NCBI GenBank assembly: GCA_002163975.1
Contig: CP019636.1
Span: forward strand, 2,579,001 to 2,643,000
Origin: Nostocales cyanobacterium HT-58-2
GTDB lineage: Bacteria; Cyanobacteriota; Cyanobacteriia; Cyanobacteriales; Nostocaceae
Direction of reading: 5' to 3'
Length of the DNA stretch: 64,000 nt
This document shows positions 45,537-54,238 of this stretch, in pieces (position 1 is the first letter of the stretch; every line of letters starts with the position of its first letter). The position numbers were made by a program, and so were the translations under genes. The notes beneath the pieces are model-generated. The model was given only the letters and a program-made list of their open reading frames with translations. It did not search any database and was not told the DNA's origin.

Positions 45537-46130
45537 ATGTCTAAAGGCAAAGACACAAAAGAGAGAATTCTTCAACAAGCAGCAGAACTGTTTAACCAAC
45601 AGGGGTATGCTGGCTCGTCTATTTCAGACATTATGCGTGTCACGGGGTTGCAAAAAGGAGGAATATACAATCACTTTAAAAGCAAAGATGATTTGGCGCT
45701 ACAGGCTTTTGACTTTGCGATCGCCCAAATCAAACAGCATTATAGAGACGCTATCCGAAGCAAGCGTCATTCAGTTGATCAGATACGAGCAATCATGAAT
45801 ATATTTCGTGGCTACGTTGATCATCCACCTATCAAGGGGGGATGTCCAGTGTTAAACACTGCCATTGAGAGTGATGATGCTCATCCTGCCTTGCGAACCC
45901 AGTGCCAACAAGCCATGAACTCTTGGCGCAAAATGTTTTGTCGAATTATCCAAAAAGGAATAGAAAAGGGTGAAATTCACTCAACAATTGACGCTGATGA
46001 AGTTGCAACTATCATTATTTCTATGCTTGAAGGAGCGATAATGATGAGCAAGCTCTATGGAGACTCAATTCATATTGAGCGAGCAATCAATCATTTAACT
46101 CATTACATTGAAAGCCAATTACGCATTTAA
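45537..46130 (+). CDS. TetR/AcrR-family repressor
   Basis: This is a 197-residue repressor. The helix-turn-helix is seen in TKERILQQAAELFNQQGYAG, SSISDIMRVTGLQKGGIYNHF and KSKDDLALQAFDFA. The C-terminal ligand domain includes VDHPPIKGGCPVLNTAIES, shared by a TetR subgroup with a conserved GCP(L/V)LN motif. Its own promoter and the promoters of the next two genes carry AGACC-type palindromes, so it probably controls the SDR, the thioesterase and itself. Confidence 0.9.
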   Translation: MSKGKDTKERILQQAAELFNQQGYAGSSISDIMRVTGLQKGGIYNHFKSKDDLALQAFDFAIAQIKQHYRDAIRSKRHSVDQIRAIMNIFRGYVDHPPIKGGCPVLNTAIESDDAHPALRTQCQQAMNSWRKMFCRIIQKGIEKGEIHSTIDADEVATIIISMLEGAIMMSKLYGDSIHIERAINHLTHYIESQLRI

Positions 46131-46168
46131 AGCAATTAGGCTTTCCTGAAATTTGTCTACTAAAAAAA

Positions 46169-46182
46169 AGACCGTTCAGTCT
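46169..46182. promoter_or_regulatory. TetR operator-like site before the SDR gene
   Basis: AGACCGTTCAGTCT matches the tetR site AGACCTATCGGTCT in both half-sites except for a G/A change. It lies about 50 bp upstream of the ATG at 46234, which supports that start over an upstream TTG. Confidence 0.6.
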
Positions 46183-46233
46183 GAAAAAGCAGAAAGATTC
46201 AATGAGAAATCACAGTTCAACACGAGGAAAGCG

Positions 46234-46980
46234 ATGAGTGATTTTTGTGGTCAAGTTGCACTGGTGACAGGAGCATCGCGAGGTATCGGCGCAAGCGTCG
46301 CCCGTATGTTAGCTGAACGTGGTGCTGATGTCGTTATCAACTACCGCAACAAGAGCTCACGCGCTCTTGAAGTAGCCAATACAGTACGTGTCACTGGTCG
46401 TCAAGCCCTACTTGCTCAGGCTGACATTACCAGTGAGAGCGACATGAAGGAGATGATGAAGCTCGTAGAGAAGCAATTTACACGCCTTGACCTCCTCATT
46501 CTTAATGCTAGTGGTGGATTAGAGAAGGATAAGCCTGCCGACTATGCTATGCAACTTAACCTTACCGCCCAGGTACGTACCGTTGACCTGTCTTTACCAC
46601 TAATGCCACCAGGTGGACGCATCGTTTTCGTCACCAGCCATCTGGCTCACTTCTATGGACACAAGCCAGTTGATCCCATTTATGAGCCAGTGGCACAGAG
46701 CAAAAAAGCTGGCGAAGAGGCTCTGCAATTGCGTATACCTGAACTGGCAAGTAAAGGCATTAAGTTGGTAGTGGTCAGTGGCGACTTGATTGAAGGCACT
46801 ATCACTCCTAAACTTATGCAGCGCCAAAACCCCGGTTTCATCGAATCCCGTCGCAAACATGCAGGTTTTCTTCCTAGCGTTGAAGACTTCGCTCATGCCA
46901 TTGTCGATGCTGCAGCAAACACTCAATTGGAAAGTGGAGCAACTATTTTTGTGGGAAGTACAGAGTGGGAGATTGCCTAG
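46234..46980 (+). CDS. Short-chain dehydrogenase/reductase
   Basis: A protein of about 248 residues. It has the cofactor motif TGASRGIGAS at 15-24, then INYRNKSS (NADP-type), LILNASGG in place of NNAG, VFVTSHLAHFYG holding the Ser and a poorly matched Tyr region. The usual YxxxK is not clear (YEPVAQSKKAGEEAL has Tyr and Lys spaced YEPVAQSK), so catalytic competence is uncertain. The start is set by GAGGAAA seven bp upstream and the operator site before it. It is the first gene after tetR. Confidence 0.82.
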   Translation: MSDFCGQVALVTGASRGIGASVARMLAERGADVVINYRNKSSRALEVANTVRVTGRQALLAQADITSESDMKEMMKLVEKQFTRLDLLILNASGGLEKDKPADYAMQLNLTAQVRTVDLSLPLMPPGGRIVFVTSHLAHFYGHKPVDPIYEPVAQSKKAGEEALQLRIPELASKGIKLVVVSGDLIEGTITPKLMQRQNPGFIESRRKHAGFLPSVEDFAHAIVDAAANTQLESGATIFVGSTEWEIA

Positions 46981-47050
46981 GCACGCTGACAATTTCTAAG
47001 CCTTTTGCCTATCAACTCAAACCAAAGATATCAGGTTTTCTGCAAAATAA

Positions 47051-47066
47051 CAGACCGATTAGTCTT
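47051..47066. promoter_or_regulatory. TetR operator-like site before the thioesterase gene
   Basis: CAGACCGATTAGTCTT carries the same AGACC-N4-(A/G)GTCT half-sites as the tetR operator, 25 bp upstream of the next ATG. It is the third copy of the motif within 1.6 kb. Confidence 0.6.
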
Positions 47067-47090
47067 TAAATAAATAATTTAGGAGCCATC

Positions 47091-47534
47091 ATGACACTTG
47101 CTAATAACTTGCAAAGACCAATGCAAGTAGAAATTGCCATAAATGTACAGACATACGACATAGACTTTGTCGGAATTGTTAGTAACATTGTCTATATCAG
47201 ATGGTTGGAAGATTTACGCTTAAAGTTTTTAGATGAGTACTGGCAACTTAATAAACAATTTGAACAAGGATATGCACCCATTCTCGTAGGAACTGAAATT
47301 GAGTATAAACGTCCTATTAAGCTTTTTGACAAAGTGATAGGACGTTTATGGTTAAGCAATTTAGGGCGGCTAAAGTGGACTGTTCAGGCAGAAATTTTAT
47401 CTAACAACGAACTGGCAGCAACAGCTACGCAAAAAGGTGCGTTGATCAATTTGCAAAATAGTCGTCCGATTCCAATTCCAGAGGAATTGCAGAAGAAATA
47501 TTCAGGTTATCAGCAGGTCGATGAAAATATTTGA
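47091..47534 (+). CDS. Acyl-CoA thioesterase (4HBT, hot-dog fold)
   Basis: This is a 147-residue protein of the YbgC/FadM-like group: INVQTYDIDFVGIVSNIVYIRWLEDLR matches the Y-x-D-x-D-x-x-G-x-V-x-N-x-x-Y catalytic segment, and PILVGTEIEYKRPIKLFDKV is the central strand pair. AGGAG precedes the ATG by 6 bp. It probably hydrolyses a short or aromatic acyl-CoA and belongs to the TetR-controlled cassette. Confidence 0.85.
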   Translation: MTLANNLQRPMQVEIAINVQTYDIDFVGIVSNIVYIRWLEDLRLKFLDEYWQLNKQFEQGYAPILVGTEIEYKRPIKLFDKVIGRLWLSNLGRLKWTVQAEILSNNELAATATQKGALINLQNSRPIPIPEELQKKYSGYQQVDENI

Positions 47535-47605
47535 ATTTCGTCCATTTGCAAAGTGATGAAAGTGCAATAAGTTATTTGTTTATCAACTATTAAGGAGAAC
47601 TCTCA

Positions 47606-48277
47606 ATGCTCAAGTTTTACTATGCACCTTTGTCGCCTGTTGCTCGTCGTGTAAGGCTAGCCTTATTGGAAAAGCAAATTACATTTGAACCAGTCTTGCT
47701 AAGCCTGGATGGTGATCAATTGCAACCAGAGTTTTTGGAAATTAATCCCTTTCATCACGTTCCAGTTCTAGTAGATGACGGTTTTCGGATAGTAGAATCC
47801 CTAGCAATTCTAGACTATCTAGAAGCAAAGTATCCCACACCTGCGCTCCTTCCAACTCAACCTGAAGCTTTGGCAATTGTGCGGATGGTGCAAATGGTGA
47901 CTGCTAATGAACTATTTCCTCAAACGATTCCTCTGATTTATGAAAACGAAGAATCTCCAAAATTGGTGCAGGCAAAGCAACATATAGACAAAGTCTTGCA
48001 ATTTTTCACACAAATCTTGGGAGATAGCCCTTACTTTGGTAGTGAACAGCTAACTTTAGCAGATATCGTTGCGGGAACAGTTGTGCCTTTATTGCCTAGG
48101 TTGGATATAAATCTCAATCATTACCCGAAGCTAGATAGTTGGTGTAGACGCTTAATGCAACGGGAAGCATGGCAGAAGACAGATCTCAGTGCAGAAGAAT
48201 TTGAACAATTCAAGAGGAAAGTACGAGTTTTAGTGAAGTTGCGTAGGCGCGAGATGAGTTTGGGAAATAAAGCTTAG
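47606..48277 (+). CDS. Glutathione S-transferase
   Basis: This 223-residue GST has the thioredoxin-like N-domain (LKFYYAPLSPVARRVRLALLE, with a Ser at the catalytic position, then NPFHHVPVLVDDGFRIVESLAIL) that binds glutathione and a helical C-domain (ADIVAGTVVPLLPRL). An AAGGAG box precedes the start. It is the last intact gene of the regulated cassette; what follows is gene debris. Confidence 0.88.
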   Translation: MLKFYYAPLSPVARRVRLALLEKQITFEPVLLSLDGDQLQPEFLEINPFHHVPVLVDDGFRIVESLAILDYLEAKYPTPALLPTQPEALAIVRMVQMVTANELFPQTIPLIYENEESPKLVQAKQHIDKVLQFFTQILGDSPYFGSEQLTLADIVAGTVVPLLPRLDINLNHYPKLDSWCRRLMQREAWQKTDLSAEEFEQFKRKVRVLVKLRRREMSLGNKA

Positions 48278-48491
48278 TGATTGCGATCAGCAACGAACCA
48301 GGTACTCTTTATCGGCATATGTTCTAGCTAGAGGCAATTCCTGAGAGTTACAAAGGGATTGCCATTCACATGATTAAACCGGGTGTAGACCCCAAAGAAT
48401 TTGGAGTCAATTTTACAGATGCGACTGAAGAAGGCTTAGTTGCAGTGTATCATCATGGAGAGGAAAAGGGGAGAGAATTTACAAGAAGCGT
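48278..48491 (+). pseudogene. Unrecognised gene fragment
   Basis: The + strand has a broken frame with protein-like composition (YRHMF, stop, LEAIPESYKGIAIHMIKPGV, then DATEEGLVAVYHHGEEKGREF) interrupted by stop codons. I do not recognise the source gene. It lies between the GST gene and a truncated GNAT frame, in a stretch of DNA decay. Confidence 0.35.
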
Positions 48492-48644
48492 TCAATGATG
48501 ATTTCGTCCACACATGTTCCGTTCAACTTGGCGTGTTTTTGCGCCGTCCCAACAATTTGAAAACCCAGTTGCGATAATGGGGTTCAAAATACCGACAATC
48601 GCTGCAGCATCATCCGGTTGTGCTTCTCGAACCAGCACATCCAT
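48492..48644 (-). pseudogene. Truncated GNAT acetyltransferase
   Basis: The 50-residue - strand frame begins like phosphinothricin-type GNAT proteins: MDVLVREAQPDDAAAIVGIL, then NPIIATG. The rest is lost: after CWDGAKTRQVERNMCG the frame stops. Family members are about 170 residues, so two thirds is missing. Confidence 0.5.
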
Positions 48645-48733
48645 TTTCAGGTACTTCTGATAACTTCAATAATTTGATAACCGTTATATTGTAAGTATGC
48701 ATTCCCAGCAAATTATCAAAGTTTGAGTCAAGT

Positions 48734-50059
48734 ATGGAAAAACAAACAATTCATGTTATCGGAGGTGGACTAGCTGGGACGGAAGCAGCATGGCAAATCG
48801 CCTCTGCTGGAGTGTCGGTGATTCTTTGGGAAATGCGCCCAAAACACTTCAGTGGTGCTCATCACACGGAACATTTGGCGGAATTGGTGTGTAGCAATTC
48901 TTTTGGAGCAATGGCGAGCGATCGCGCTGCGGGTTTATTGCATGAAGAACTGCGCCAACTCAATTCTATTGTCATTTCAAAAGCGGATGAACACGCGGTT
49001 CCCGCAGGTGGAGCGCTCGCAGTTGACAGAGGACAATTTAGCCAGGATTTGACGGAAACCCTCTCGCGCCATCCTCTGATTGAACTGCGCCGGAATGAGC
49101 TACGTATTATCCCGGAAGGAATTGTTGTTTTAGCCACTGGTCCTTTAACCAGTCCCGAATTGGCGGAAGATTTGCGCCGCTTTACCGGGATGGAATACTT
49201 GAGCTTTTTCGATGCCGCAAGCCCCATCATTGTAGGAGAATCGATTAACCGCGATATTGCTTTTCTTGCCTCTCGCTACGACAAGGGCGAAGCAGCATAC
49301 TTGAACTGCCCGATGAATAAAGAGCAGTACTTGCGTTTTTGGCAAGAACTCTGCGCAGCAGAACAAGTGGAATTGAAGGACTTTGAACGGGAAACAGCCA
49401 AATTTTTTGAAGCCTGTTTGCCAATTGAAGAACTGGCACGGCGGGGAGAAGACACGATGCGCTACGGTCCCCTCAAGCCAGTGGGTTTGTCGGATAGCCG
49501 GACTGGAGAACGCCCCTATGCCGTCGTACAGTTGCGGCAAGAAGATAAAGCAGGTCAACTGTGGAATATGGTAGGATTCCAAACAAATCTGCGTTGGGGT
49601 GAGCAAAAGCGTGTTTTCCAAATGATTCCTAGTTTGGAAAATGCCGAATTTGTGCGGTTGGGGGTGATGCACCGCAATACGTTTATTAATGCGCCTGAGC
49701 TCTTGCTGCCTAGTTTACAATTTTTAAAGCGTCCGACATTGCTAGGTGCTGGACAGTTGATTGGAACTGAAGGATATACCGCAGCTGCAGCAGGTGGTTG
49801 GTTAGCGGGAACGAATGCAGCGCGGCTTGCTTTGGGGAAAGAACCCTTGACTTTACCCAATACAACGATGATGGGATCGCTGTTTGAATTTATCAGTTCG
49901 GCTTCGCCCAAGCATTTCCAACCAATGCCTCCAAACTTTGGGATTTTGCCAGAATTGGGTGCGAAAATCAAAAATAAACAAGAGCGTTACGGACGCTATC
50001 GCGATCGCGCTTTGGCTGACTTGAGGGAATTTAGAAACCGTGCTGAGTTATCTTCCTGA
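48734..50059 (+). CDS. trmFO: Methylenetetrahydrofolate-tRNA-(uracil-5-)-methyltransferase TrmFO
   Basis: This 441-residue flavoenzyme makes 5-methyluridine-54 in tRNA with methylene-THF as carbon donor. It starts with the FAD motif [16 protein letters not shown], then [48 protein letters not shown] and, near the end, [19 protein letters not shown] are family signatures. It is a conserved housekeeping gene in this otherwise accessory region. A HIP1 site occurs near the 3' end. Confidence 0.95.
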   Translation: MEKQTIHVIGGGLAGTEAAWQIASAGVSVILWEMRPKHFSGAHHTEHLAELVCSNSFGAMASDRAAGLLHEELRQLNSIVISKADEHAVPAGGALAVDRGQFSQDLTETLSRHPLIELRRNELRIIPEGIVVLATGPLTSPELAEDLRRFTGMEYLSFFDAASPIIVGESINRDIAFLASRYDKGEAAYLNCPMNKEQYLRFWQELCAAEQVELKDFERETAKFFEACLPIEELARRGEDTMRYGPLKPVGLSDSRTGERPYAVVQLRQEDKAGQLWNMVGFQTNLRWGEQKRVFQMIPSLENAEFVRLGVMHRNTFINAPELLLPSLQFLKRPTLLGAGQLIGTEGYTAAAAGGWLAGTNAARLALGKEPLTLPNTTMMGSLFEFISSASPKHFQPMPPNFGILPELGAKIKNKQERYGRYRDRALADLREFRNRAELSS

Positions 50060-50080
50060 AATTTCACTCAGCACTCATGC

Positions 50081-50401
50081 CTATTTTGATGATTTGCGTT
50101 GCTCTTGAGTTGTCTCCTCTCTAGTTGTTGCTATTCCATGCGTGCCGATCGCCGCGATCGTTGCACCTATGAAGCCCCAAAGCCCATTGCTAAATGCATT
50201 CATGCGATGAACGGAACTACGATGATAGGCAAGTTCTAACTGTCTATCATTTGTTCTTCCATCTCTGGCTAATTTTTCCACATACCTTTCGGTTCTTCCT
50301 AGTGCTGTATAGTCAGTGTTGAACGAGTAAAGCGATGACCCCGCTACCAACAAACCAGGAATCACTAGGGCAATAAAGAGAATTGCTCTGCCTACGCTCA
50401 T
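50081..50401 (-). CDS. Small two-helix membrane protein of unknown function
   Basis: The 106-residue protein has a hydrophobic segment at about 5-27 and a second, Gly/Ala-rich one at about 72-92, with a charged central loop (TERYVEKLARDGRTND) and a Glu/Lys/Arg-rich tail. No family is recognised. It is convergent with trmFO, with about 20 bp between the stop codons. Confidence 0.6.
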   Translation of the reverse strand: MSVGRAILFIALVIPGLLVAGSSLYSFNTDYTALGRTERYVEKLARDGRTNDRQLELAYHRSSVHRMNAFSNGLWGFIGATIAAIGTHGIATTREETTQEQRKSSK

Positions 50402-50602
50402 AAATCTTATTCCAGTAACATATTTGAGTCAATGCTGACACGGCGAGAATTTGTTGATAGTATCTGACGAACAAATTAGAAAAATTGTGCATATCAGTTA
50501 ACGGTAGCTGTCACATTTAAAAATGCAGAGTTTATAGGGGCATAGGTCAATACAGAATATTATCAGAGTATAAAAAAATTAGAATTAGCTGAGAAAGTGG
50601 TA

Positions 50603-50655
50603 ATACCAATTCTTTATGAAGCTGAGTTAAATAAGGCTTCATAAAGAATTAGTAT
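50603..50655. repeat. 53-bp hairpin MITE with IS630-like ends
   Basis: ATACCAATTCTTTATGAAGC (50603-50622) and its reverse complement at 50636-50655 differ at one base. The sequence matches the terminal repeats of the IS630 element at 43134-44272, including the TA dinucleotides flanking CC...GG. It looks like two IS ends joined with the middle lost, mobilised in trans. Confidence 0.75.
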
Positions 50656-50659
50656 GAAA

Positions 50660-50890
50660 TTAATTTAAGCAACAACTCCAAAGATGTCTGCAATAGATTT
50701 TACAGAAGCTATAATATCTCCTTGACTCACTCTTGTAAGCTGAGCTTTGCGAATCATATTCATAGTGAAGAAACATTTAGCTGCTCTTTTGTCTGTTTTG
50801 GCACAATAGAGATATTTCCACTTGCCTTTGAATTTCCGTCAACCCGTGATGAATCGTTTGTAGATTTCAGTTGTGGACGGCATCATTTTT
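50660..50890 (-). pseudogene. Remnant of an IS6/IS240-like transposase
   Basis: On the - strand, MMPSTTEIYKRFITG, stop, KFKGKWKYLYCAKTDKRAAK and CFFTMNMIRKAQLTRV echo the GKW-YLYRA and AAKRFF segments of IS6-family DDE transposases, with an internal stop and deletions. Only about 75 codons remain, so it is inactive. Confidence 0.4.
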
Positions 50891-51141
50891 CTAGTTCTTG
50901 TCGGAGAACAAATTATTTGTCGTCGCTTCAAGAACTGCGAACGCAAGTACAATCAACACTAAGACTCGTTGGCTTCCTACCCACTTCAGGATATTAAGCT
51001 TATCCTCATGCTCATGACTGAGTTCTCGGTTGAGCAAATTCAGTACGCTAGATCTAGAGCCAGTGCTGCGCAACCAATCACGTTGGTAAAGACAAATGCG
51101 AATTCATGGTAGCAGCGGTGATGAGTAAGGAGGTTCAAGTT

Positions 51142-52158
51142 ATGAATAATATTGCACAGCAAATCGGGGAACTGATTGCGCATAAGCAAACAGAGACAGA
51201 CTCTGCCAATACCGAGCAGGCAATGCATAAACCCTTGGTGATTGCAGGAACATCTGAGGGTTTGCTGTTTCTCGATTCCGAGCAGCATATTGAACTGGAA
51301 GGTTATTTGATCGCGGCTGTCGCCTCAAGTCCTGATGGACTATGGGCGATAAGCCGAAGGCTTGACGCTTCGCGTATCGCCGAGCACAATTGTGTATGGC
51401 ATCGTCACCCTAACGGCGAATGGCATCAAGTCGCTTCGGTAAATGATTTGCAACTGAATTGTATCCTGCCGCTCAAGAGTGCAGTTCTGGTGGGAACGTC
51501 TGGAGCCTGTCTCATCCGCATTGTTAACAGCAGCACGCATCGCATCAATTGTTTTGAGTCAGTTGAAGGACGCTCCCAGTGGTATACACCATGGGGTGGT
51601 CCGCCCGATGTGCGGTCAATGGCAGTAGGTCAATCCGGTGAACTCTATGTGAATGTGCATGTCGGCGGCATTTTGCGCTCCTTAGACCAGGGACAGTCCT
51701 GGCAACCTACCATCGACGTTCATGCTGATGTCCACGAAGTCAGGACTGTTTTAGATCATCCCGAGCTTGTGCTAGCAGCTACGGCTCAAGGGTTGGCGAT
51801 AAGTAAAGATAAAGGGAATTCTTGGAGCTTTGACCGCGCAAACTTACACGCTGCCTACTCACGAGCTGTGGCAGTGTGTGGAGAAACCATCTTAATGAGT
51901 GCTTCTACGGGTCCTCATGGTGGCAAGGCAGCAATCTACCGTCGTCCACTCAACCAGCCGGGGACATTTGAGAAATGCGAGCAAGGTCTACCAGAGTGGT
52001 TCACAGACAATATCAACACGGGAACCCTTGACACTTCAGGAAATTTTGCTGCCTTTGGCACTAGTGATGGTCAAATTTTTCTCTCAAGCGATGCTGGCTT
52101 GACATGGAAGCAGATCGCAGCGAATTTGGCTCCAATCCACTGGCTAAACCTTATGTAA
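51142..52158 (+). CDS. Asp-box (BNR) beta-propeller protein
   Basis: A protein of about 338 residues with sialidase-type Asp boxes SLDQGQSW, SKDKGNSW and SSDAGLTW, each following a beta-hairpin, so a six- or seven-bladed propeller is likely. No signal peptide is seen. The ATG at 51142 is chosen because AAGGAGG lies eight bp upstream. Codons for ISRRLDASRIAEHN come from a short palindromic repeat inserted in the gene (51349-51383). It is 3 bp upstream of a broken acyl-CoA ligase gene. Asp-box proteins need not be glycosidases; the function is unknown. Confidence 0.75.
   Translation: MNNIAQQIGELIAHKQTETDSANTEQAMHKPLVIAGTSEGLLFLDSEQHIELEGYLIAAVASSPDGLWAISRRLDASRIAEHNCVWHRHPNGEWHQVASVNDLQLNCILPLKSAVLVGTSGACLIRIVNSSTHRINCFESVEGRSQWYTPWGGPPDVRSMAVGQSGELYVNVHVGGILRSLDQGQSWQPTIDVHADVHEVRTVLDHPELVLAATAQGLAISKDKGNSWSFDRANLHAAYSRAVAVCGETILMSASTGPHGGKAAIYRRPLNQPGTFEKCEQGLPEWFTDNINTGTLDTSGNFAAFGTSDGQIFLSSDAGLTWKQIAANLAPIHWLNLM
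51349..51383. repeat. Palindromic repeat inserted within a coding sequence
   Basis: The segment GGCGATAAGCCGAAGGCTTG and the following CGCTTCGCGTATCGCC form an imperfect palindrome of the short GC-rich type dispersed in cyanobacterial genomes. It keeps the reading frame and adds about 12 residues to the propeller protein. Confidence 0.5.
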
Positions 52159-52161
52159 CCA

Positions 52162-53127
52162 ATGACAAATAACAAAAATACAGTACTAGATTTACTTGCT
52201 GGGGAAGACGAGCGCACTGCTTTAGCTGCACCGGATCAACCCAGCCTGACTTACGGGCAACTGCGGCAACAGGTTGTCAAACTTGCTGAAGAACTCAATC
52301 GCTTTGGGATTGGACGGGGCGATCGCGTCTCTATCGCCATTCCCAATAGCTCTGAAATGTAATAGTCTTCCTTGCAACAGTGACCTGTGCGACAGTAGCT
52401 CCTCTCAATTCCAAGTACAAGCAAGAAGAATTTGCGTTTTTCTACGAAGATACCAATACAGCCGCGTTAATCGTTCTTGGTGAAGGTATCAAAGCCGCAC
52501 TAGCAGCCGCAACGCTCAATATAATGGTCATTCGGGCAACGCCCAACGCCTCCCCTACCGTCTAAGGTGAGAAAACCAGGCACTGTCGGCTACGGTTTTG
52601 GTGTAGATGCGGGCATCATGGACGAAGCAGGAAATCTGCTCAAAAAAGGACAGTTATGCGAAGTCGTTGTTAAAGGACCAAATGTAGTGGATGGGTATGA
52701 AAATAACCCGGAAGCCAACGCGAAAGCGTTTACAAATGGCTGGTTCTGTACTGGGGATCAGGATGTATTAGACGAAAATGGTTATTTGCGCCTGACAGGA
52801 CGACTAAAAGAACTGATTAACCGAGGCGGCGAAAAAATTTCTCCTTTGGAAGTCGATGATATTTTATTGTGCCACCAGGCTGTAGCAGAGGCGATCGCGT
52901 TTGCCGTTCCTCACAAAATGTTAGGCGAAGATATCCATGCTGCCATCGTTCTCAAAGATAAATCTGTATCCGAGCAAGAATTAAAAGCCCATTGCACTGT
53001 ATGGCTAGCAGAATTCAAAGTGCCGCGCCAGTTTCATATCTTAGACGAACTGCCCAAAGAGGCAACGGGCAAATTGCAGCGATTGAACATGGCGAAACTG
53101 CTGAATCTGACAGGGGAATCGTCATGA
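52162..53127 (+). pseudogene. Broken AMP-dependent acyl-CoA synthetase
   Basis: Three pieces remain. The N-terminus (52162-52362: LTYGQLRQQVVKLAEELNRF, RGDRVSIAIPNSSEM) ends in a stop after a frameshift. A short piece in another frame follows (52363-52565: ATVAPLNSKYKQEEFAFFYED). The C-terminal domain is back in the first frame (52567-53127: KPGTVGYGFG, WFCTGDQDVLDENGYLRLTG, RGGEKISPLEVDD, PKEATGKLQR). About 200 residues with the ATP-binding P-loop and the YxxTE motif are deleted, so it cannot work. The style is that of plant-type 4CL/oxalate-CoA ligases. It overlaps the following panE-like start (ATGA). Confidence 0.85.
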
Positions 53128-53270
53128 AGGTTTGTATTGTTGGGGCGGGCGCAATCGGCGGCTATATGGGAGCCAAATTAGCCCACTCTGGCGCTCAAGT
53201 GACATTAATTGCCAGGGGCGCTCACCTGCAAGCGATTCAGGAAAAAGGTTTGATACTGCGGCATTCATAC
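53124..53270 (+). pseudogene. 5' fragment of a ketopantoate-reductase-like gene
   Basis: The N-terminal 48 residues (MKVCIVGAGAIGGYMGAKLA, HSGAQVTLIARGAHLQAIQE) match the NADP-binding start of PanE/ApbA proteins. After KGLILRH the sequence switches to a transposase tail. The normal length is about 300 residues. The ATG overlaps the stop of the acyl-CoA-synthetase pseudogene, so both were once one operon. Confidence 0.75.
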
Positions 53271-53441
53271 GGCGCTGAAAGATTGTGGACTTTGATTGAT
53301 GAACCTATTGCAAATCAATCGTTTGAAACTTTAAATGATTTGGAGGAAGTTTTATTTTATCGCTGTCAATCTTTACTTCAACAGCAAAATTTGATTCAAG
53401 GATTAGCCAGTTTTCACTGGTGGATTAATATTGGGGTTTAA
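53264..53441 (+). mobile_element. C-terminal remnant of an IS630-like transposase
   Basis: In frame with the panE fragment, the residues RLWTLIDEPIANQSFETLND, LEEVLFYRCQSLLQQ and IQGLASFHWW match the C-terminus of cyanobacterial IS630-type transposases (LANR-F-TL-ELEEVL-QRC...HWW). The insertion and later deletion evidently destroyed the panE-like gene. Confidence 0.6.
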
Positions 53442-53599
53442 TCGTAAGTTATTTACCGAACATGATATCACCACAAGCCCATAAAAAATCTTTTCTGATT
53501 AATTACTTTTTCTTGCCCTTAGATTTCTTGCCTAGATTTTGTTGGCGCTTCTGCAGATATCATGTCAATAGTTTCTTGACAAACTACAAGTAGGGACTA

Positions 53600-54238
53600 T
53601 TATGTTCCCGGACGAGAGCGAATATGATCGGGTATATGATGGCGATCGCCTAATATTTCTAGCAAAGGACCATGAACGTCAAATTTAACCATACTTACCG
53701 ACGCGACCAAAATATTCACCCGATAGCGATAGCGTCCCAAATCAATTCCTAGTAAACTGCAAAGCATAATCCGAATCGTGGCTTTATGGGAAACTACTAA
53801 AACATTACCTTGGAGATGTTTTTCTTGAATTTCAGCAATGACAGGCATAGAACGGTTAGCAATATCTACCGCAGTTTCTCCACCTATGGGTGCATTCCAA
53901 GCGGGCTCTGTCAACCATTTTACATAATTTTCTGCGTAATTCTCTTGGGCAAACGATTTACTCTTAGTTTCCCATTCGCCGTAACTACCTTCTCTAAGTC
54001 CGTCACGCAACTGCATATCTATACCGATAGCATCACAAAATGGCTTGGCAGTTGCAATTGTGCGCTTCATCGGGCTAACATAAACCGCTTCCCACTTCAA
54101 TTTTTGATAAACATCGGCAAAACTCTGTGCCATCTGCATCCCTTCAGAGGTCAACTCCGCATCAGTTTCACCGCAGAAATGACCACTTTGACTAAAAGTA
54201 GTTTCTCCATGTCGCAGTAAATATAAATTGAGTGTCAT
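53600..54238 (-). CDS. Histidine phosphatase (phosphoglycerate-mutase-like)
   Basis: This is a 212-residue protein with the RHG motif LLRHGETTFSQSGHFCG at the N-terminus (phosphorylated His), YVSPMKRTIATAKPFCDAIG, REGSYGEWE and the second His in VLVVSHKATIRIML. The fold is complete. Members dephosphorylate diverse small molecules such as alpha-ribazole phosphate, sugar phosphates and phosphoserine. The substrate is unknown. Confidence 0.87.
   Translation of the reverse strand: MTLNLYLLRHGETTFSQSGHFCGETDAELTSEGMQMAQSFADVYQKLKWEAVYVSPMKRTIATAKPFCDAIGIDMQLRDGLREGSYGEWETKSKSFAQENYAENYVKWLTEPAWNAPIGGETAVDIANRSMPVIAEIQEKHLQGNVLVVSHKATIRIMLCSLLGIDLGRYRYRVNILVASVSMVKFDVHGPLLEILGDRHHIPDHIRSRPGT

Larger units (their letters stand above)
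50402..51141. other. 740-bp spacer with MITE and transposase debris
   Basis: This stretch has no intact gene. It contains the hairpin element at 50603-50655, the broken transposase frame at 50660-50890 and 250 bp of unassigned DNA before the beta-propeller gene. Confidence 0.55.
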
